Part shown: positions 61,752-64,000 of the stretch, one piece after another
Layout of the letters: each line of letters begins with the position of its first letter
Numbering within the stretch: the stretch's first letter is position 1
From: Loxodes magnus
Taxonomy: Eukaryota > Ciliophora > Karyorelictea > Loxodida > Loxodidae
DNA length: 64,000 bases
NCBI GenBank assembly: GCA_946699065.1
Contig: CAMPDV010000202.1
Location: forward strand, 62,001-126,000
Reading direction: 5' to 3'
Program-made: the position numbers and the translations under genes
Notes under the pieces: model-generated
What the model was told of the DNA's origin: nothing
The model's database searches: none
Seen by the model: only the letters and a program-made list of their open reading frames with translations

Positions 61752-62542
61752 TCAAACTTCTCTAACTTCTTTCTCCCACTTGGTAGTTTTAATTCGTCCG
61801 GTACTTGAATCTCCCAATTAACATATAACCTTTCAGCATAAAATGCATCCAAATAAAAAGTCAACATATAACAGCATAACTGTTAGTACATCATGACTCC
61901 AATTAATAGAATATCTCTTGCTTGTTACAATATTGAGAGTGTCTTCGATAATATAGATTAAATAGAACATTATGAAGATATTCTCAACTATAATCAAGGA
62001 TTTTTAGGAACTAAACAAGTTCACAATTCCTGTTATTACGATTGTCAAAGCGATTACGAAAGACAACGCTGCACATCTTGTGAATTTTTTGACTTTAAAG
62101 GAAAAAGCGGTCAATATACCTGTAGCTATTGCTATTGATAGAGGAAACCGGTAGACAAATGCGGCATATTCATCAAAATACAGTATGCTAGCATTCATTC
62201 ATGCCAGACAGAAAGTCTATAATTATTACTTACGAATACAACAAACACAGCATAGTTTTTAGGATATTATTTCACTTTCTCCTAATCTCTGTACAAATAT
62301 AAAACAAGTAGTATCCAAGTAACTACAGTCAGAAGAAAAATTCAAATTTCGCCTTTAACAAAATTACCAAGGAATTCTAATTAATGAGCGCAAAGGCCAA
62401 AAAAAGTGATACTACTCCAATGAACAGTTAATAGGAACAACACTTTCCTATAGAAAATGGTCTTTTAATTTATAGTTTCTTCTGAATCGCTTGTAAAATA
62501 ACTCTTCATTTGCTTATATCCGAAGCTACTGTTTTCTTCCAT
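61752..62542 (-). CDS. TMBIM / Bax-inhibitor-1-like membrane protein 2
   Basis: Two exons (62234-62542 and 61752-62216) give 257 residues from ATG 62540-62542 (MEENSSFGYKQM...) to UGA 61752-61754. The protein is the paralogue of the gene at 45.3-46.2 kb: TIFYRKVLFLLTVHW, GILTAFSFKVKKFTRC, NIFIMFYLIYIIEDT and LLYVDFLFGCILC match helix by helix. The N-terminal Pro/Gln-rich region is shorter. A 17-nt intron (62217-62233) sits exactly where the paralogue has one of 18 nt. The last helix may be truncated by a UGA at CILC-W; I read it as Trp because coding-like sequence continues to the next UGA. Likely an ER or Golgi membrane protein. Confidence 0.75.
62217..62233 (-). other. 17-nt intron in TMBIM-like gene 2
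   Basis: GTAAGTAATAATTATAG on the minus strand. Removal restores the register into TFCLAWMNASILYF; position matches the intron of the paralogue. Confidence 0.85.
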
Positions 62543-63085
62543 GCTTAAATAATTTGTTTATTTATTAAATTTTAAATGTAAGAGTTATCAACCAAAGGAG
62601 ATCTGGAATTGTGAGTATCCACTAAAATTTGAATAAAGGATATTTATAGTATTAAGGCTTTTAAGTTCAATATCTATATCTTAAATGATCGATTTGAGCA
62701 TGAAGGCATAAATAAAAGCTTTTAGTTACTAAAATAAAAGAAGGTGAGGAAAATAAATATATTAATGAACATAAGTAGCACTTATAATTTAAGTATGGAC
62801 TTATTTATTAGGAACAAAACCAATTTATTTCTATAAAGATGAGAAAAATAAAGCGTAGTAGAAGGCGATTTATCTAGGGAGAATCTTCATTAAATAAAGC
62901 TGATTATATAAGAGTCCAAATTCAGATATCCCTTTATTTATTTCTTAATATTTATAAAGACTGGAAGTAGGATTAAAAGCTATGATAGCTTAGTTCCTTT
63001 ATTATTAAGTTAGGTAAGTAATAAGATTAAAGGGAGATAAATGTATAATAGAGTTAAATAGAAATAGATTAAATGTTTATTATTT
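62543..63085. other. Intergenic spacer
   Basis: Tandem spacer between eIF4E and TMBIM-like gene 2, both minus. No motif recognised. Confidence 0.35.
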
Positions 63086-63748
63086 TCATAATGTGTGTAA
63101 AACTTCTGGTGATGAAGAATTTTTCTAACTTGAATGTGCTACGTAAGTTATTGGCTAGTTTTATACTTAGCAAAGCTTTTTAAATTCTTTTCCAATTTCC
63201 CTTACTAAAGCCTCTTCTTTTGAGTTACTGTTCCATAAACAAACTTTGATTCCTTGCTTCCTCACTCCAAGAGTCACTCCGCAAATATCATTGTAAACTT
63301 TTTCACTATCGAAATTGCATCCAATCATGCCTAGCAAAAGATTCTACCAAGCCTAGTCAATAGTTTTAGTTACTTCTGGTTTTACAGGATAGTTCTGTGC
63401 TATATACAAAGTTCAAGAACCTCCGTTGACATTATTCACATCTTCTCACTTAGGCTCTATATGGCTTTTAAAGAACCAATAGTCTTACTTAATAGTTAAT
63501 TTGCTAGGCTTCCTAACATTGTTATATACTCCTCAGAAGTCCTCCACTGTTGCAAGTGTAGCTATCTTTTTAAGTCTTTGCTCCCATTAATGTAAATCGA
63601 TGGCAGAAGACTAGGACTATTTTTGTTGTTTGGTCACAGTACACTATAGAGTCCAGGTGTTTTATAAAGGATGCAATCCTTGCCCTATTTTATCCTTTAA
63701 TTCAGATTCTTCTAATCTTTTTTCAGCCATTAAAGTAATGATACTCAT
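63086..63748 (-). CDS. eIF4E: Translation initiation factor eIF4E
   Basis: Binds the mRNA 5' cap and recruits eIF4G in the cytoplasm. One register of 220 residues, the usual length, from ATG 63746-63748 to UGA 63086-63088 (a second ATG at 63728-63730 is possible). Core motifs: HPLQNTWTLQ, HQWEQRL (first cap-stacking Trp, UGG), TVEDFWGVYNN (Trp = UGA), DYWFFKSHIEPKWED (second cap-stacking Trp = UGA, followed by the cap-binding Glu), GGSW (UGA), and GVTLGVRKQGIKVCLWN. The C-terminal ITYVAHSSQKNSSS matches the IGYQSHADTATKSGS end of the human protein, so the in-frame UAA at 63167 is sense and UGA is the stop. This is the best single witness for the code. Confidence 0.92.
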
Positions 63749-64000
63749 TCCTTAAATCAAAAAATGAAAACTTATTCTATTTAATTATTATATTTACCTT
63801 TATAGCTCTATCAGCTTACCAATCCTATATCAAACACAATGAAGCATTAATATCCATTATACAACAGCCTACAATTTTAGCTTATGCTCTAAAGAGCGAA
63901 GAAGCAAATATATGATTTAATATTTTAACTTCTATTAGCTAGTTATAAGTACTTCTATCTCTAGTAAAGAAATAGTAGGATAACTATTAAAGCCATAAGA

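Noticed and set aside
1-64000. Reading UGA as Cys (Euplotes code)
   Set aside because: One alignment column pairs UGA with Cys (WGF/CGF of the pseudokinases), but eIF4E, GPCR, RT and WD40 motifs all require Trp.

Overview
The window looks like AT-rich nuclear DNA of a ciliate with a strongly altered genetic code. Almost no long frame is open under the standard code. When UAA/UAG are read as Gln and UGA as Trp, recognisable proteins appear: eIF4E, a cAMP-receptor-type GPCR, an MMADHC (CblD) homologue, two TMBIM/Bax-inhibitor-like proteins, a B-box/SPRY protein, a C2H2 zinc-finger protein, a tandem ubiquitin-like protein and two large pseudokinase-like membrane proteins. UGA falls at invariant Trp positions, yet UGA also ends many of the same genes. 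Introns are tiny (14-20 nt, GT...AG). Reassigned UAA/UAG/UGA together with minute introns point to a heterotrich or karyorelict ciliate (Condylostoma-like or Loxodes-like). I cannot name the species.

Layout. 1.1-6.0 kb: a minus-strand LINE (coiled-coil/CCHC ORF1; endonuclease-RT ORF2). 6.6-9.8 kb: pseudokinase-like gene 1. 10.0-11.5 kb: candidate helical gene. 14.0-15.1 kb: a 1.1 kb element with long terminal inverted repeats. 15.5-20.0 kb: decayed LINE copies in both orientations. 23.0-26.3 kb: pseudokinase-like gene 2. 27.6-27.8 kb: a GC-rich, possibly structured island. 28.4-29.3 kb: tandem ubiquitin-like gene converging on a tRNA-Gln. 29.8-32.8 kb: candidate genes. 33.3-35.5 kb: zinc-finger gene. 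36.2 kb: WD40 relic. 37.0-43.1 kb: B-box/SPRY, MMADHC and GPCR genes. 45.3-49.2 kb: TMBIM-1 and an 817-residue pseudokinase-like protein. 51 kb: second copy of half of the 14-kb element. 52.7-60.2 kb: candidate genes and a kinase-WD40 pseudogene. 60.3-61.1 kb: a second LINE ORF1 of the 15.6-kb family. 61.7-63.7 kb: TMBIM-2 and eIF4E.

No operons are seen; genes stand alone, separated by very AT-rich spacers. Without usable stop codons any frame looks open, so calls rest on homology, on similarity between paralogues in the window, or only on composition; the last group is marked low confidence. No CRISPR, rRNA or bacterial-type feature was found.
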